Part shown: in pieces, positions 17,564 through 25,144 of the stretch
Layout of the letters: each line of letters opens with the position of its first letter
Numbering within the stretch: position 1 is the first letter of the stretch
Assembly (NCBI GenBank): GCA_030698225.1
Contig: JAUYNR010000011.1
Coordinates: 1 to 50,815 of the forward strand
Length of the DNA stretch: 50,815 nucleotides
DNA from: Oxalobacteraceae bacterium
GTDB lineage: Bacteria > Pseudomonadota > Gammaproteobacteria > Burkholderiales > Burkholderiaceae_D
Reading direction: 5' to 3'
Position numbers and translations under genes: made by a program
The notes under the pieces: generated by a model
The model's database searches: none
Told to the model about the DNA's origin: nothing
What the model saw: only the letters and a program-made list of their open reading frames with translations

Positions 17564-19075
17564 TCAGACCATGCGTCGGCGGGCGGCAGCAGCGACCAAG
17601 CCGAGCCCCGCGGCAAGCAATGGGAGGACATCCGGTTCCGGTACAGCGGTGACCCGGAAGCGCACGGCGTCCTCATCGTAGAGGGTTTCGACGGTCCAGC
17701 CGGAGGGGGCGATCACGCGGTCAAACTCGCCATTGATTTCATCGACCGCCCACATGCCGGTGTACCAGACACCGACTTCCGGCGACGCGTCGAACACCAG
17801 TTCGGCCGTGCCGTCCAGTGTCGCGTCATAGACGCGCATGGTGCCTTGGCCGCTTGGCACGGTATCGTCGAAGTGGAAGACGAGCCGGCCAGCCGCGGTC
17901 TGCGTGAAGCTGCCGCGGGTAGTATTGCCAACATAAAGGCCCCAGCCGCTGTCCGAGTCTGTGATGTCCATCGTGCCGTCGTTGACGAGACTCTCAGCGT
18001 TGATGGTCAGGCCGTCGTTTTCAGTACCGGCGATGAGTCGCCCCTGATTGACGACGTTTTCCGACGTAATCCCACCATAGCCCTCAAGCGTCGTGCCTTT
18101 TGCGAGCGTGAGCGTGTACCGGTCCCCAAGCGTCTGGACGATCCGTCCGCCAACGAGGCGGTAAGTGCCGCCGCCGTCGAGCTCGAAATCGCTTGCGAAT
18201 CTCAGTTCCGAAGCGCCGCCCACGCCGTAGATGGCCATCGAATCTTCAACCGAGAGGCGGTCGCGCATTGTGGCGCTGGTCGCGCCCTTCCTGATTTCCC
18301 AGTCGCCTGAGAATCGGGCATCGGCGAGTGTGCGACCCGAAAAGCTGGCCGTGCCGCCCGACGCGACGAAAAGCTGGCCGGAGATGACTTCATCGCTGTC
18401 CAGGCTCAGCATGCCGCCGGATTCCACCTCGATCGCCTTGCCGCCGCTGGCGATGTTGCCGACGCTAAGCGAGAGCTCGGTATCCGATGAAACGAGGAAA
18501 CGGCCGTTTTGCTGCAGGATCCCGACGACGCCGAGGCGGGCGCCTTCGGTCCCTTGTGCGCGGTAGTCGCCGAGGATGTTCAGGGATTGGAATCGTGTGT
18601 AGCCCTCATTGAACAGGGTGATGCCAGCGCCCAAGGTGATCTGCTCGCCAACAAAGCTGTTCGAACGATTTTCGATCACACCTGATCCGGCGATGGCAGA
18701 AACACCAGCGCGCATGCGGAAAGAACTCAGGTTTCTGAGCGTGCCGCTGACCGTAATCGCATCGTAAAGGGTCAGCATGCCAGCGACGACCTCCACGGTA
18801 TCGCCCGAGTCGATGAAGAGCGACGAGGCCAACTGATTGTTGTCGAAGCGATCGATCCGTACCTGAACCAGTGACGCAACACCATCTTTGCCGCCATCGA
18901 CGAACACGACCGCATCGTCATCGTCCGGGACGTCGGTACTGGTCCAGTTCAATTCGTCCCAATAGCCACTGCCTCCTCCCCAGGTAAAGGTTTCCGCGAC
19001 GGCATGGCCCGAGGCAAGCGCGAGCGCGATCAGTGCGGAGAGCGGGATCAGGCGGCGGGCGGTGGGTGCGGGCAT
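17564..19075 (-). CDS. secreted PEP-CTERM sorting-domain protein
   Basis: A 503-residue exported protein. It has an N-terminal signal peptide (about 1-26: MPAPTARRLIPL, hydrophobic core, GHAVAE), then FTWGGGSGYWDELNWTS as in secreted beta-rich repeat proteins, a long stretch of beta-helix-like short repeats, and a C-terminal PEP-CTERM signal: VPEP, hydrophobic helix, then ARRRMV. PEP-CTERM proteins are cut and sorted by an exosortase (EpsH/Xrt), usually together with exopolysaccharide genes; none is in this window, so the sorting machinery must be elsewhere. The ATG at 19075 has GGAG upstream; the longer frame adds a non-signal leader. It is the first gene inside the presumed island and may be cargo or older chromosome. 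Confidence 0.85.
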   Translation of the reverse strand: MPAPTARRLIPLSALIALALASGHAVAETFTWGGGSGYWDELNWTSTDVPDDDDAVVFVDGGKDGVASLVQVRIDRFDNNQLASSLFIDSGDTVEVVAGMLTLYDAITVSGTLRNLSSFRMRAGVSAIAGSGVIENRSNSFVGEQITLGAGITLFNEGYTRFQSLNILGDYRAQGTEGARLGVVGILQQNGRFLVSSDTELSLSVGNIASGGKAIEVESGGMLSLDSDEVISGQLFVASGGTASFSGRTLADARFSGDWEIRKGATSATMRDRLSVEDSMAIYGVGGASELRFASDFELDGGGTYRLVGGRIVQTLGDRYTLTLAKGTTLEGYGGITSENVVNQGRLIAGTENDGLTINAESLVNDGTMDITDSDSGWGLYVGNTTRGSFTQTAAGRLVFHFDDTVPSGQGTMRVYDATLDGTAELVFDASPEVGVWYTGMWAVDEINGEFDRVIAPSGWTVETLYDEDAVRFRVTAVPEPDVLPLLAAGLGLVAAAARRRMV

Positions 19076-19274
19076 GGCGAAGGGCTCCGGTGGTGGTGTC
19101 TGGCTTAAACGTCGCAACGAGCGAAATCGGGCTGTAGAAACGCTGCTAAACCGTCGGCCTGACCGTGACGGCTACGCAGATCACTCTGCGTCAGACGGTG
19201 AGGCTGCATTCACCCATTATGGGTATCCTGCAGTCTAAATATGACCAACGTATTGCGCGCCAGTCAAGCACTTT

Positions 19275-19321
19275 GTTGATCTCCACGTAAAACTGACCCG
19301 GGGTTTTACGTTGAAATCAAC
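19275..19321. repeat. 19-bp inverted repeat resembling two facing IS ends
   Basis: GTTGATCTCCACGTAAAAC at 19275-19293 and its inverse at 19303-19321 match at 17 of 19 positions, with a 9-bp centre, TGACCCGGG. The arms with the adjoining TGACCC resemble the ends of IS21-type elements, so this may be a junction scar left by an excised or collapsed element. No transposase is nearby. Confidence 0.55.
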
Positions 19322-19340
19322 AGCGCGCCCATTCATTTGC

Positions 19341-19368
19341 AAAAAAGCCCGGTCGTCCGGGCTTTTTT
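19341..19368. terminator. strong bidirectional rho-independent terminator
   Basis: AAAAAAGCCCGG and CCGGGCTTTTTT form a perfect 12-bp stem with the loop TCGT, with T runs in both directions. It is 26 bp downstream of the stop of the minus-strand gene at 19394 and so ends that transcript. Confidence 0.9.
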
Positions 19369-19393
19369 ATTGTTAGCTCCTGGGTAATAAAAA

Positions 19394-19747
19394 TTACCGC
19401 CTTGCGCACCGCATTATACTGTCATAGCTCGCTCCCAGTTGCCGTCGCAATTCAAGGTCCCTCTCTCTTTTTAGACTGTTCTCTTCGTGGCGAAGAACAT
19501 CCTCGATCATCAGAAATCGAAAATAACTGCGGCGATAAAGACCACTAAAAAGCGAATAAACCAATGCCCATGCCTCTACTCCATATCGCTCAATAAAATA
19601 TTCCTTATATTCGAAGTAAACTTTACGGCCATTTAAAAAATACCCGTGGCAGCACTGGTTTGCCAGCACAGAGATGTTGAACACAGAGCCCGTCTCAATG
19701 CTGTGCAACACAATGTCGTTAATAAATTTAAATTGAACTATGTTCAT
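19394..19747 (-). CDS. hypothetical protein in an AT-rich islet
   Basis: A 117-residue protein, not recognised. It is rich in aromatic residues (Tyr and Phe) and ends in a basic, possibly helical stretch (ENSLKRERDLELRRQLG). The ATG at 19747 has an AGGAGA-like site (TAGGAGATTCACC) upstream, and a strong terminator follows the stop, so it looks like a real transcription unit. Its base composition is clearly more AT-rich than everything around it, which suggests separate acquisition. Confidence 0.6.
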   Translation of the reverse strand: MNIVQFKFINDIVLHSIETGSVFNISVLANQCCHGYFLNGRKVYFEYKEYFIERYGVEAWALVYSLFSGLYRRSYFRFLMIEDVLRHEENSLKRERDLELRRQLGASYDSIMRCARR

Positions 19748-19966
19748 GGTGAATCTCCTAAAGTGATTAAAGTAATCGCAGCCTAAAAACCGAGGCTACA
19801 AAATTAATTTATTCAATAAACATCAGGAGACAATTTTAAGAATTAATAAATATGAAAAAAGTTTGTCTTGATCAAAATTGCACGGGCAATCATTGGAATC
19901 ATAATGAAGATTATTTGACAAAAAATAAGAACAAAATGGCGCTTATACGAAACGGCCTCGATCCTG

Positions 19967-20467
19967 ATGCACAACAAGGACGTCCTCCCTGCCACCCCCA
20001 AGGATTACCTCCCTCGACAACGCAAAGTTTTATGGGGTAACTCTTTCAATCCATGGGCTGGACGCACCTACCGGCTGCGTCTGGTCGATGAATGCGATGT
20101 GGCGGTCAAACTGCAGGGTGGGCGCTTCGTGATGCCAAAGGCGCTGGCATCGGTCGGGCGCGAACACCTCATCCGCTGGTACTGCGAACGCGCACGGCCC
20201 GGGCGGTGGACGAAAATGCAGGACTGCGCCAGCCGGATTGACGTCACGCCCGCCAGAATCCATGTGCAGTATTTGGGCTATCGCTGGGGGTATGCGGCAA
20301 GGGGGGCGCTGCTCTATTTCCACTGGAAAACCATCCTGCTGCCCGCCCGGATCGCCGAGTACGTCGGGGTGCATGAGATGGCTCACCTCCACGCACAGCA
20401 CCACACGCGCGAGTTCTGGCGGCGAGCCGAGAGAGCCATGCCGGACTTCGAGCGCAGGAAGGTGTAA
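19967..20467 (+). pseudogene. decayed YgjP/DUF45-type zinc metallopeptidase
   Basis: The 166-residue frame matches the C-terminal two thirds of the metal-dependent hydrolases that often accompany type I restriction-modification loci. Visible are the zinc motif HEMAHLHAQHH, the following FWRRAERAMPDFERRKV, and the upstream GRTYRLRLVD strand. Homologues are about 230 residues; roughly 65 N-terminal residues are missing, and the upstream DNA changes to AT-rich. The frame stops at TAA in the middle of the usual C-terminus: the next codons still read LAERGMEVEGL before a second stop at 20501. The gene is therefore cut at one end and nonsense-mutated at the other. No hsd genes are present. Confidence 0.7.
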
Positions 20468-20849
20468 CTGGCCGAGCGGGGAATGGAAGTCGAGGGGCTG
20501 TAGCGCGTCGCCAACAGACGTCGCGTGAAGGTTTGCCCGAAGGGTCGAATCTGGCGGAAGGGCCGCAAAATTCGCCGATTAAACAGCCCTTCTACAGAGG
20601 CCGAAAAGCCTCTGCCTTGATTGGATGCGGCAGTCCGCCGGCGCTGGCCTTCCGCGATTCAAGGCGCCAGAAATTTCTCAATCAGATGGGCAAAACGCGC
20701 TGCGGAACCATGGCACATAGGCGACAACTTCGCGACCCTGTTAAAGGTTGTTCTCGGCGAGTTGATCGATCGATACACCACATTCCAGCGAGTCCATGAT
20801 GCATTCTTTGATAAGATAATGAAGGGAGTTGGTATGGAGGGGAATCAGT
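20468..20849. other. gap with no convincing gene
   Basis: The first 36 bp are the leftover end of the metallopeptidase frame. A 7-bp perfect stem at 20594-20613 (CAGAGGC-CGAAAA-GCCTCTG) lacks a T run. A TTG-initiated frame from 20621 runs to 20872 but shows no family feature. Confidence 0.5.
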
Positions 20850-21080
20850 GTGGAAGAGAATGTTGGAAGTGATCATCGTGGCTTTCTCGATCATGCTCTG
20901 AATTTTGCGTTGGGAGTTTTCTTAATTGTCTTTTGGACATACACGTCAAACCTCATTGCGTCTGGAGCTATTGCGGGAATTTTTGGATGGTATCTCGTGA
21001 CAAGAATTGAAGAGTATTTATTCTCAGTCGCCTTGGCCACGGTAATTGGATTCGGTGTTTATGCGATGAGCTTTCTTTGA
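20850..21080 (+). CDS. small two-helix membrane protein
   Basis: A 76-residue protein with two hydrophobic segments (about 17-35 and 55-75) and a short loop (VTRIEEY). The GTG at 20850 is preferred because GGAGGGG lies about 8 bp upstream; an in-frame TTG at 20829 is the alternative. It stops 20 bp before the end of an IS3-type remnant. No family is recognised. Confidence 0.5.
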   Translation: MEENVGSDHRGFLDHALNFALGVFLIVFWTYTSNLIASGAIAGIFGWYLVTRIEEYLFSVALATVIGFGVYAMSFL

Positions 21081-21100
21081 AGGATGAATCGCCCTGGGTT

Positions 21101-21300
21101 TGAACTGCCCCCCAGAAGTTGGACAAACTTCAAGGGATTTCATGAAAAGTACCAATCAGCGTTCAAGCTCAAGGTGGTCAAGAGCCTTTTGGCTGGAGAC
21201 GGCGAAGCGAAGATGCTGGCGCGACGGTGGTCAGTGCCTGAGGAGAAGATCCGCGCGCACCATAACGCCGCCGAGGTCGTCCGCAAGGTAGGCAGGTTTG
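21101..21300 (+). mobile_element. IS3-family (IS150-like) remnant: left end and start of orfA
   Basis: TGAACTGCCCCCCAGAAGTT at 21101 is a typical IS3/IS150-type terminal repeat. About 20 bp further on, the frame reads KYQSAFKLKVVKSLLAG and LARRWSVPEEKIR, the N-terminal helix-turn-helix of an IS3-type OrfA. Similarity ends soon after, and no orfB or right end is found, so most of the element has been deleted. Confidence 0.7.
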
Positions 21301-21604
21301 CCGAGAAAGGTCATTTCAGGAGCACCCACCCCACGCAAAAAATGCTTTCAACCAATCTGACATGTCTTCAGCCAGTACGAAATCCTCGGGGCCTGCGCCA
21401 CTGCGGCGCCAAGAAGAAAGGGCCACGCCTCGGATACATCACGCGCTCACTTATCCGGTCCTTACCGATGCGCTGATCATCAAAGGCCGCCGAGCGTGCA
21501 GACAACGCGGATCCTAGAACACCTCGCCTTAGCTGCGTTCTTAACGCGCCCGCAAGCTGATATTCAAATCGGTGCGAATGAGTTGAGCGCAATGGATGCC
21601 GACG
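21301..21604. other. gap with no recognisable gene
   Basis: This is sequence between the IS remnant and the convergent hypothetical operon. Short open frames exist on both strands, but none has a ribosome site or a family feature. I see no terminator for the minus-strand operon. Confidence 0.4.
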
Positions 21605-22234
21605 TCAAGTCGCGGGCCGACTCTCCTGGGTCCAGGAGACTTCATCATCCGGAACATACTTTTCCGTAGTGATGTATCGCAGCACCTGGCCATTGCGAAG
21701 GCGCGCATAGCCGCGGTGGAACGCCACGGATTCCCAGTCGCTGACGATTCGTGCTTCGAATCGCCACAGCTCATCGCCCGCTTCGATGCCATCCGTAAAG
21801 GCCTGCCAGAGCATATTCAAGTGGCCGAACGGTACTTCCGCGACCGCTCCCAGAGGGTCGGTCACTCGTTCCCGGGCTTCAATCGACTCTCGCGTCATGC
21901 GCTCGATCAGATGCTCATGGGTCGGCATGAAAGCTATTTTTCCAGAGCCAGTCGAACGAGAAGCCACTCGCCTGCTCTGAATCCGGTCGTTGAACAGGAG
22001 CCAAAGCGCGAGCGGCCACGCCACGACGACAGCCACTGCGGCGAGCGGCATGACGATGCACCGTTCGACCACGCGCCAACGCCGCGTTGGCGCAGGGATT
22101 CCATGCTCTGCCTCGAGTATGCGTGCGAGATCAGCGTCGCCCGGGCCGAAGCGTCCGCCTCGCCGCCAGTGATCGACCAGCACTCCCGTGAGGGTCGCCA
22201 TTCCGCCGAGCGCATACAGGAGCCACGCGTTCAT
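21605..22234 (-). CDS. hypothetical membrane protein, third gene of a WYL-linked operon
   Basis: A 209-residue protein with an N-terminal hydrophobic helix (about 2-19), a second membrane segment near 60-82 (VMPLAAVAVVVAWPLALWLL), and a soluble C-terminal part rich in charged and aromatic residues. The ATG at 22234 overlaps the upstream stop as ATGA, so translation is coupled. No family is recognised. Its operon is divergent from a WYL regulator, so a stress- or DNA-damage-controlled function is possible but unproved. Confidence 0.72.
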   Translation of the reverse strand: MNAWLLYALGGMATLTGVLVDHWRRGGRFGPGDADLARILEAEHGIPAPTRRWRVVERCIVMPLAAVAVVVAWPLALWLLFNDRIQSRRVASRSTGSGKIAFMPTHEHLIERMTRESIEARERVTDPLGAVAEVPFGHLNMLWQAFTDGIEAGDELWRFEARIVSDWESVAFHRGYARLRNGQVLRYITTEKYVPDDEVSWTQESRPAT

Positions 22235-22731
22235 CGTTTGTCTCCTGCGTCGTGTGTCGGCGGAATCAGAGTCATCGCACCCACCCTGTATCCGTCAATC
22301 GGGCTGGCGTCATCCGGCGCCGTGCCATTGGTGCGAATCTCGACATCTACGGTGACGCCACGCACCACGCGGATCAGTTGATCGCGTTCATACACACTCG
22401 CGTAGCCCGCATGCACGTACGCCAGTTCGCGTCCTTCGGGTATGCGCAGCGTGCCGGTGTACCAATGCGCAAACACGCGCTGCGGGTACTCCGGAAAGAA
22501 GGTCGCAAGCGAGGCCTCGCGGCCGTCCTCTAATCGGCCGTCGACACGCACGAGGTATAGCCGCCGGTCTATCAATTCCCAGTGACCGATGTAGCCGCGC
22601 CAGAGCGCGGTGCAGGTGGATTCGAAACGGGGCTGCGCACCGAGCAGTGCGAAGTAGCTCGACAGCGGCTCGGAGCACATGGCGCGCGGGCGCCCGTCGA
22701 TCATCATGCGTTCTGGAATCTGGGCAGTCAT
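22231..22731 (-). CDS. hypothetical protein, second gene of a WYL-linked operon
   Basis: A 166-residue soluble protein. Strands such as GYIGHWELIDRRLYLVRVDG and FAHWYTGTLRIPEG suggest a beta-rich fold. The ATG at 22731 follows GAGGCG and lies 10 bp after the upstream stop; the longer frame to 22794 would overlap that gene and is less likely. It overlaps the downstream gene by 4 bp. Function not recognised. Confidence 0.72.
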   Translation of the reverse strand: MTAQIPERMMIDGRPRAMCSEPLSSYFALLGAQPRFESTCTALWRGYIGHWELIDRRLYLVRVDGRLEDGREASLATFFPEYPQRVFAHWYTGTLRIPEGRELAYVHAGYASVYERDQLIRVVRGVTVDVEIRTNGTAPDDASPIDGYRVGAMTLIPPTHDAGDKR

Positions 22732-22741
22732 GAAGGGCGCC

Positions 22742-23290
22742 TCAGATCCGAGCGCTCGCGGGGCGGATGCCAGGGCTGCGACGCGCGACGACATCGATGC
22801 AGATCACATTGCCTTGAGCCTTCTCACTCCGCACGTTTGCGGGGGCGCCCACTGTGTTCATTTCGCCGCGTCGGGCGATGGCTTCATCGAGTCGCCGGAA
22901 TACGAGCGGAAGCAGCAATTCGCAGTGGTGCAGCATCCAGTCACCGCGCTGGTGCATGAGCCAAGTCCTGAACACCGCGGGTTCGCACAGCACTGCATGT
23001 CGCATCTCTGCCCACACTGGCGCCAGCGCCGACAACTGCACATTGGGACGCACCGTCTGCCACACCGGCCCCGGTTGACCCGCGAGCGCCGGAAGACGGT
23101 CAAGCGTCGGGGTTGCTAGCCAGATGAGGTTCCAGCGCGCGGCGGTGAGGTCCGCGTCCGGGTTGCTGTTCACGGCATGCCAGAGCGCATGCCGCTCGGG
23201 CTGGTACGCGAAACAGTAGGCGCTGAAGGGGTGGGGGGCGTAGCGGACGCGGTCGAGTTCGTGGTCGAGCGGGAGCGAGGGCAGTTTCAT
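22742..23290 (-). CDS. hypothetical protein, first gene of a WYL-linked operon
   Basis: A 182-residue soluble protein with many Trp, His and Pro residues (HPFSAYCFAYQPERHALWHA; RGDWMLHHCELLLP). The start is taken as ATG 23290 (MKLPSLPLD); a TTG at 23305 would add five residues. The 151-bp interval to the WYL regulator must hold the promoters for both directions. No family is recognised. The three-gene set with its own regulator looks like a self-contained accessory module. Confidence 0.7.
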   Translation of the reverse strand: MKLPSLPLDHELDRVRYAPHPFSAYCFAYQPERHALWHAVNSNPDADLTAARWNLIWLATPTLDRLPALAGQPGPVWQTVRPNVQLSALAPVWAEMRHAVLCEPAVFRTWLMHQRGDWMLHHCELLLPLVFRRLDEAIARRGEMNTVGAPANVRSEKAQGNVICIDVVARRSPGIRPASARI

Positions 23291-23441
23291 GCGGGCATCG
23301 TCCAAATGGATGAGATCAGTCTGAGAAATCGGTCGCGCGCGATGTTTCCAGTGCGTGTCTAGGGCATGATGAGGGGGTCAAGGCTCACCCACTGAGCTCA
23401 CGCGAGCCGGCATCAGCCGGCCACAGATTCGGAGGCACGGC

Positions 23442-24449
23442 ATGAGCGGCATGGAGCGCATCTACCGCATCGATCAGCTGCTGGCCGGCCGCAATGCCGT
23501 GCCACGCGCCGAATTGATGGAAAAGCTCGGTGTGTCGCTGGCGACGCTCAAGCGTGACCTCGCGTACATGAAAGACCGGCTGCATGCGCCCATCGTGTTC
23601 GACCGCGATCTGGGCGGCTACCGGTTCGAACACACCGGCGCGCGCATCGGCCCGCAGTACGAACTGCCCGGGCTGTGGTTTTCGGCGGAAGAGATTCATG
23701 CGCTGCTGACCATGCAGCACCTGCTGGCCAACTTGGACAGCGGCGGCCTGCTCGGCCCACACATCCAGCCACTGCTCGCACGCCTCAGTGGCCTGCTGGG
23801 TAGCGCCGACAATCCCGCGGAAGAAATGAAGAAGCGCATCCGCATCGAAACCGTCGGTGCGCGCCGCTTCCACCTGAGTCACTTCCAGGCCGTCGGCTCG
23901 GCGATGCTCCGGCGCAAGCGCCTGCTCATCCGCTACCACGCGCGCGGCAGCAACGAAGAAACCGAACGCGAAATCTCGCCCCAGCGCCTCATCTACTACC
24001 GCGACAACTGGTACCTCGACGCCTGGTGCCACCTGCGCGATGACCTGCGCGCCTTTTCGCTCGACGCCGTCCAAGCCGCCGCGATCGTCGAAAAGAAGGC
24101 GAAGGAAGTCTCCGAAAAGCGCCTCGACCAGGTTCTCGGCTCGGGATACGGCATCTTTTCAGGCGAGCACGTCACTTGGGCCACGCTGCGCTTCACGCCT
24201 GAGCGGGCAAGGTGGGTGGCTGCTGAAAAGTGGCACCCGGATCAGGTAGGGCGGGTGCTGGAGGACGGCGGGTATGAGTTGAAGGTGCCCTACACCGATG
24301 ACCGGGAGCTGCTGATGGATGTCCTGAAGTTCGGGGCAGATTGTGAGGTGGTAGCGCCGGATGAACTGCAAGCCCGGGTGTTTGCGGAGTTGTCGCGGGC
24401 GCTCGGAAAGTACCCGACGCCGACAATCGGAAGAAGCGAACTTATTTAG
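23442..24449 (+). CDS. WYL-domain transcriptional regulator (YafY-like)
   Basis: A 335-residue regulator. It has an N-terminal DeoR-type winged helix (about 5-60: RIYRIDQLLAGR, then LGVSLATLKRDLAYM), a central WYL domain (about 150-230) with LLIRYHARGS, the signature NWYLDAWCHLR and FSLDAV, and a C-terminal WCX extension. The ATG at 23442 follows GGAGG. WYL proteins bind nucleic acid or nucleotide ligands and often repress defence or DNA-repair genes. It is divergent from a three-gene operon of unknown function and lies 700 bp upstream of the Dpd restriction operon, so it could regulate either; the divergent operon is the more obvious target. Confidence 0.88.
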   Translation: MSGMERIYRIDQLLAGRNAVPRAELMEKLGVSLATLKRDLAYMKDRLHAPIVFDRDLGGYRFEHTGARIGPQYELPGLWFSAEEIHALLTMQHLLANLDSGGLLGPHIQPLLARLSGLLGSADNPAEEMKKRIRIETVGARRFHLSHFQAVGSAMLRRKRLLIRYHARGSNEETEREISPQRLIYYRDNWYLDAWCHLRDDLRAFSLDAVQAAAIVEKKAKEVSEKRLDQVLGSGYGIFSGEHVTWATLRFTPERARWVAAEKWHPDQVGRVLEDGGYELKVPYTDDRELLMDVLKFGADCEVVAPDELQARVFAELSRALGKYPTPTIGRSELI

Positions 24450-25144
24450 TGGCTCACCTCATGAGCCCGACACCAGCCATGATCAGATTTCAGCGTCAAA
24501 GGGAGGAAAAAAGACGATGCCGATTCAACCGACAACCCCGCACTTTTCCAGGCCTTCGCTTTCCTTTGGCCTCAGTAGCCATTGCGAGTCGATTACCCCA
24601 AAGAAATATCCGGATGATCTGGGCAGGCGCCGAATTTCCGAAGGTATGCATCAACGATCAAATCGAGGGCTCGGCAAGCGGACGTCGTATAGAGCGACAA
24701 TCAATCGTGAATTAACACTGGGCTACCCGGCCCTGGCGCAGTTCGTTTAATACTCGTTGAGCGAGAACTACAAAGCCACTTTTCTCAAGTAATTCGCGGC
24801 CCGAAAAATCGGGGCAGGTCACAGGCGTGAGATGATTACTGAGGCTAGTCACACACTGGTTGTGGACCGCACTAAATGCCGGTCAAAAAAATAGTGATCT
24901 ACATGTGTAGACCCCAATTCTTGCTGCAAGACGATTTGTGTGTTTTGGTCACCGAAATCATCGAATATGCGATGAGCGGTTCAGCCTTCCGTTGGCTGCG
25001 GCACAGGCATTCGTATCCGCTGGCACATCGTCGAATGCTTCGAGCACCCAGTCAAATCTCAACTCAAGCGCTGCGCTGGGCTTGGGCAGTTTGTGATGCC
25101 GCGAGGGTTCGTCGCGTGGGGCGTGGCGGGCAGGAGCGCTGACC
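24450..25144. other. 695-bp region upstream of the Dpd restriction operon
   Basis: No convincing gene. Open frames of up to 129 residues cross it without ribosome sites or domain features. The dpdE ribosome site (AGGAG) lies about 8 bp before its ATG. A palindrome is listed at 24898-24911. I cannot place the operon promoter with confidence; the AT-richer part at 24870-24980 is the most likely place. Confidence 0.5.
24898..24911. promoter_or_regulatory. small palindrome upstream of dpdE, possible operator
   Basis: TCTACA and TGTAGA surround TG, a perfect 6-2-6 inverted repeat about 230 bp before dpdE. A similar-sized palindrome with a shared TGTAGAC stretch lies upstream of the modification operon at 50098-50111. 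Function is a guess. Confidence 0.3.

Larger units (their letters stand above)
19076..19393. other. intergenic region with palindromes and a terminator
   Basis: It has no gene. Upstream of the PEP-CTERM start is a small perfect palindrome at 19212-19224 (ACCCAT-T-ATGGGT) that might be an operator. The larger inverted repeat and the terminator are listed separately. Confidence 0.5.

Noticed and set aside
19852..20040. A 62-residue frame starting MKKVCLDQNC
   Set aside because: It begins in AT-rich DNA and runs across the composition break into the metallopeptidase relic in another frame. The nearest AGGAG is about 27 bp upstream, so it looks like a chance fusion frame.
20621..20872. An 83-residue TTG-initiated frame
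   Set aside because: It has no ribosome site, overlaps the better supported small membrane gene, and shows no family feature.
24361..24750. Open frames of 88 and 129 residues after the WYL gene
   Set aside because: They overlap the end of the WYL gene or start without a ribosome site. Their composition (Arg, Ser and Pro rich) does not look like a protein family.
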